A DNA stretch of 64,000 nt. Source: Streptomyces chartreusis. GTDB lineage: Bacteria > Actinomycetota > Actinomycetes > Streptomycetales > Streptomycetaceae. The notes beneath the pieces were generated by a model. The model had not been told where the DNA came from. It ran no database searches and saw only the letters and a program-made list of their open reading frames with translations. How positions within the stretch are numbered: the first letter of the stretch is position 1; every line of letters begins with the position of its first letter. This document shows positions 62,426-64,000 of this stretch, in pieces. The translations under genes were made by a program, and so were the position numbers. Location of the stretch: the NCBI RefSeq assembly GCF_008704715.1, contig NZ_CP023689.1, positions 9,052,001 to 9,116,000 on the forward strand. Reading direction: 5' to 3'.

Positions 62426-63890
62426 CGTCGCCTCCTGCCGCTCGGGGTTCGTGGACTTCGGTGTTCGGCATTGCCCTCGATACGAGAGCTGCCTCGGGCG
62501 GTGGACCCGCCGGCCGTTGTGACCGCGGTTCGCAGACCATCACCAAATCCCTCGGCCCCAATGACGCCGCGGGGCGGAGCCGTTCGACGTGTCCGGGAAG
62601 ATGGCGCAGACGCCAGTGGCGGGCGATGTACGCGATGGCCACCATGGCCTCAGTCAGTGCGAATGTCTCGCCGATGCATTTCCGGGTGCCCGCAGCGAAT
62701 GGAATCATCGCACCGGGCGGGACGGCGGGAGCCTGATCCGGCAGCCAGCGGTCGGGGAGGAAGCGGTCGGGCTCGGGGAACGAGGCGGGGTCGTGGTGCA
62801 GGAGATACGGGCTGTACAGGACGGTTGCGCCCCGCGGGAGACGGTGTCCGGCGAGCACCGTCTCCTTGGTGGTGACCCGGGTGAAGAGCCAGCCCGGCGG
62901 ACGGTGGCGAAGGGTCTCGGTGAGAACGCGCTGGGTGTGGACGAGCCGCGGCAGCTCGTCGGGACCGGGCGGCCGCCCGTCGGCGAGCACGGCGTCGACC
63001 TCGGAATGCAGGCGGCGTTCGTCCTCTGGATGGCGGGCCAGGAGGTCGAAGGCGGAGGTGAGGCACAGGGCGGTGCTCTCGGCTCCGGCGAACATCAGCG
63101 TGAACACCTGGCTGCGGACTTCCCGTTCGGTGATCGCCTTCGCCTCGTCCTTGCTGCGCGCGGCCGTCAGCAGCACTCCCAGCAGGTCGTCCCGGTCGGT
63201 TCCGGGCCCACCCCGTCGGCGCTCGGCGACGGCCGCGTCGACGATGGCGCTCAGACGGCTGGAAGCGTGCCGGAAACGCCGGTTCGCGGGCGTGGGGACC
63301 CGGAACAGGGCATCGACCGGCACCACCGTCCGCAGGAACAGGCCGCGCACGATGGTGACGAGGCACCTGTGCATCTCGGCGGCCGTCGCGGCGTCCAGCG
63401 AGTCGGAGAACAGGAGGCGGTTGATCACCCGTGCCGACAGCGTCAGCAGGGTCGCGCTGACGTCGACCTCCTGCCCCGCCCGCCACTCGCGGCACATCGA
63501 CTCCGCTTCCTCGCCCATCAGCCCCGTCTGGTCGGCGACACGGGTCTTGCGGAAGCCGGGTTGCAGCAGCCTGCGCTGCCGCCGATGGGCCTGATGACGG
63601 CAAGTGCCGACGCCGTCGCCCAAGAGCGTCCGCAGCCTGTCGTAGAGCGGGCCGCCCTTGTCGAAAGTGCGCGCGTCCATGAGGACCTGGTGGACCAGCT
63701 CCGGGTGGCAGACCACCCAGGCGCGCACGGGACCAAGGCGCACCTCGACCAGATCCCCGTGCGCGGGTAAGGAATTCAGAAAATCCAGCGGCCGCCGAAA
63801 CAAAGCGATACCGTGGGATGCGGTGGGGAATATGCCTGGCGCAACCCCCACCCTCCAGGCGTGTCCTGCTTCAGGCACGACGTGACTCAT
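62409..63890 (-). CDS. Cytochrome P450 (terpene-tailoring, CYP170-like)
   Basis: A 493-residue P450. The haem-binding loop is PFAAGTRKCIG with Cys405; the ExxR motif is E325-T-L-R328; the I-helix AGAES (268-272) has Ser at the position of the usual Thr, followed by Thr. It probably oxidises the product of the terpene synthase, as with CYP170A1 and epi-isozizaene synthase in S. coelicolor. GGGGG precedes the ATG by 6 bases. The substrate cannot be read from sequence. Confidence 0.93.
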   Translation of the reverse strand: MSHVVPEAGHAWRVGVAPGIFPTASHGIALFRRPLDFLNSLPAHGDLVEVRLGPVRAWVVCHPELVHQVLMDARTFDKGGPLYDRLRTLLGDGVGTCRHQAHRRQRRLLQPGFRKTRVADQTGLMGEEAESMCREWRAGQEVDVSATLLTLSARVINRLLFSDSLDAATAAEMHRCLVTIVRGLFLRTVVPVDALFRVPTPANRRFRHASSRLSAIVDAAVAERRRGGPGTDRDDLLGVLLTAARSKDEAKAITEREVRSQVFTLMFAGAESTALCLTSAFDLLARHPEDERRLHSEVDAVLADGRPPGPDELPRLVHTQRVLTETLRHRPPGWLFTRVTTKETVLAGHRLPRGATVLYSPYLLHHDPASFPEPDRFLPDRWLPDQAPAVPPGAMIPFAAGTRKCIGETFALTEAMVAIAYIARHWRLRHLPGHVERLRPAASLGPRDLVMVCEPRSQRPAGPPPEAALVSRAMPNTEVHEPRAAGGDDVHDA

Positions 63891-64000
63891 TGCAAGCCCC
63901 CTGTCTCAATTGCCACGTGAAAGTCGGTGAACGTTCCACCGTGTTGGCGCCTGAGACATGTCCTGCCCAGTTCAATCGGCCATCGCTTTCGCGAATCCTT
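63891..64000 (-). promoter_or_regulatory. Promoter region of the terpene operon
   Basis: This 110-base stretch upstream of the P450 gene contains TGTCTCA (63902-63908) and its complement TGAGACA (63952-63958), and the palindrome GAACGTTC within 63920-63940. It is cut by the window edge. No clear -10/-35 was identified. Confidence 0.35.

Overview
The window is typical Streptomyces (or close actinomycete) chromosome. GC content is very high with strong third-position bias, GTG starts and TGA stops are common, and start sites are either leaderless or carry GGAGG-type ribosome sites. Family content fits too: MptB and GT87 mannosyltransferases, Rv1733c-like protein, GH75 chitosanase, XRE-MmyB regulator, LAL-type LuxR regulator, family 2B encapsulin, and a P450-terpene synthase pair. 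No rRNA, tRNA, CRISPR array, transposase or phage gene was seen. The left edge cuts aspartate ammonia-lyase; the right edge lies in the promoter region of a P450 gene.

Layout. 1-2191: aspartase and glutaminase. 2345-6023: two membrane mannosyltransferases converging on, and overlapping, a D-Ala-D-Ala carboxypeptidase. 6113-7249: a short Rho paralogue. 7494-13750: methyltransferases, NTF2-like proteins, PadR and GntR regulators and hydrolases. 13854-17276: 8-oxoguanine deaminase, a Rv1733c-like protein, and a molybdo-oxidoreductase with its flavin reductase. 17400-18425: a HemK-like methyltransferase behind an attenuator-like leader with a probable ATT-started leader peptide. 19735-22399: a family 2B encapsulin shell translationally coupled to a SufS-type cysteine desulfurase. 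22507-34974: PAS-GAF-PP2C phosphatase, secreted proteins, M20 peptidase, dienoyl-CoA reductase with PadR, cell-surface proteins, chitosanase, and an SDR/TetR divergent pair. 35048-37083: dhaKLM. 37399-44837: EamA/LysR pair, HAD-GH65-USP cluster and PPK2. 44974-50141: cysteine-rich copper-binding protein, acyl-CoA dehydrogenase, MpaB-like oxygenase and a TPR-repeat Ser/Thr kinase. 50200-58309: FAD oxidoreductase, SDR/XRE pair, exported serine hydrolase, and a nitronate monooxygenase-acyl-CoA synthetase operon. 58334-63890 (minus strand): P450, class I terpene synthase and a LAL regulator, which look like a compact terpene biosynthetic locus.

The strongest leads are the encapsulin-desulfurase operon, the leader of the HemK-like gene, the Rho paralogue with altered RNA-binding residues, and the terpene synthase whose NSE metal motif has Ala in place of Asn. 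Regulatory DNA is readable in many gaps: two sites fitting the KstR-type pattern TNNAACNNGTTNNA, a DasR-like site, and several long inverted repeats between divergent regulator/target pairs. Two intergenic tandem repeats re-use the stop-codon region of a neighbouring gene. All functions are inferred from sequence motifs read by eye; no database search was run.
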